Assembly (NCBI GenBank): GCA_041625575.1
Contig: JBFJTG010000085.1
Coordinates: forward strand, 1 to 13,863
Direction of reading: 5' to 3'
DNA: 13,863 nucleotides
DNA from: Litorivivens sp041625575
Lineage (GTDB): Bacteria > Pseudomonadota > Gammaproteobacteria > Pseudomonadales > Spongiibacteraceae
Below, piece after piece: positions 13,702 to 13,863 of the stretch (position 1 is its first letter; each line of letters opens with the position of its first letter). Under the pieces are notes generated by a model that saw only the letters and a program-made list of their open reading frames with translations, was not told the origin of the DNA and searched no databases. The position numbers and the translations under genes are program-made.

Positions 13702-13756
13702 TGCAGATTGCTTTTGCGCCGACCTGAGGCCAGAGGTGAGCATAAGGAAGGGGCAT

Positions 13757-13788
13757 AAAAAAAGGCGCTCAACACTGAGCGCCATTTT
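13757..13788. terminator. Bidirectional intrinsic terminator
   Basis: GGCGCTC (13764-13770) pairs with GAGCGCC (13777-13783) around a 6-nt loop. Seven A on the left read as seven U in minus-strand transcripts, so it is a strong terminator for the leftward tRNA-Gly. On the plus strand ATTTT follows, so it probably also stops the hypothetical gene, 62 nt past its stop codon. Confidence 0.88.
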
Positions 13789-13805
13789 AAATTTGGCCTA
13801 TTTTT

Positions 13806-13863
13806 TGGAGCGGGAAACCGGGTTCGAACCGGCGACCTCAACCTTGGCAAGGTTGCGCTCTAC
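13806..13863 (-). tRNA. glyT: tRNA-Gly(GCC), 5' part outside the window
   Basis: On the minus strand the 3' portion of a tRNA is visible. The anticodon stem CAACC/GGTTG encloses loop TTGCCAA with anticodon GCC (13846-13848 on the plus strand), followed by a T arm with GGTTCGAACC, the 3' acceptor strand TTCCCGC, discriminator T and an encoded CCA ending at 13806. The D arm is cut after GTAGAGCG. It is followed directly by the bidirectional terminator, so it is the last gene of its transcript. The specific gly locus name is a guess. Confidence 0.93.

Overview
The window reads as chromosomal DNA of a gammaproteobacterium. The best evidence is gene order: tRNA-Ser(UGA), yccA, tusD, tusC, tusB, tusE and a ybiB-like gene follow one another as I recall them doing in Pseudomonas. 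TusD, TusE, TrmA, QueF and YadG align closely with the Escherichia coli proteins, down to catalytic residue numbers (TusD Cys78, TrmA Cys324 and Glu358), and PilU is of the Pseudomonas type. A marine Cellvibrionales/Pseudomonadales-like host is my guess; the sequence does not fix the genus. Coding density is high, base composition looks even, and no IS element, integrase or CRISPR array is visible.

Layout. 1-764 (minus): the first 254 codons of a soluble epoxide hydrolase, cut by the window edge. 879-968: tRNA-Ser(UGA) with its own promoter. 1085-1750: yccA, closed by a terminator that ends only 9 nt before the next start codon. 1823-4176: tusDCBE plus a ybiB/TrpD2-like gene. 4226-5625: trmA overlapping phhB. 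5648-6508 (minus): a protein with two tandem winged-helix-like repeats and a PD-(D/E)XK-like C-terminus. 6612-8108: an arsenic cassette, arsR-arsC-aqpS. 8128-9264 (minus): pilU. 9451-13174 (minus): a likely four-gene operon running yadG-yadH-queF-class V aminotransferase. 13309-13701: a conserved hypothetical gene. 13764-13783: a bidirectional terminator, followed by the 3' part of tRNA-Gly(GCC) on the minus strand, cut by the window end.

How the genes work together. Much of the window serves tRNA: two tRNA genes, TusDCBE (sulfur relay to MnmA for 2-thiouridine at position 34), TrmA (m5U54) and QueF (queuosine precursor). The arsR-arsC-aqpS set forms a complete small arsenate pathway: ArsC reduces arsenate, an aquaglyceroporin-type channel probably lets arsenite out, and ArsR senses it. 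No ArsB or Acr3 pump is present in the window.

The items most worth a second look are the channel-only arsenic cassette with its two evenly spaced palindromes over the promoter, the duplicated winged-helix/nuclease-like protein divergent from it, and the terminator-like hairpin abutting the tusD start codon. Nothing in the window is clearly a new system.
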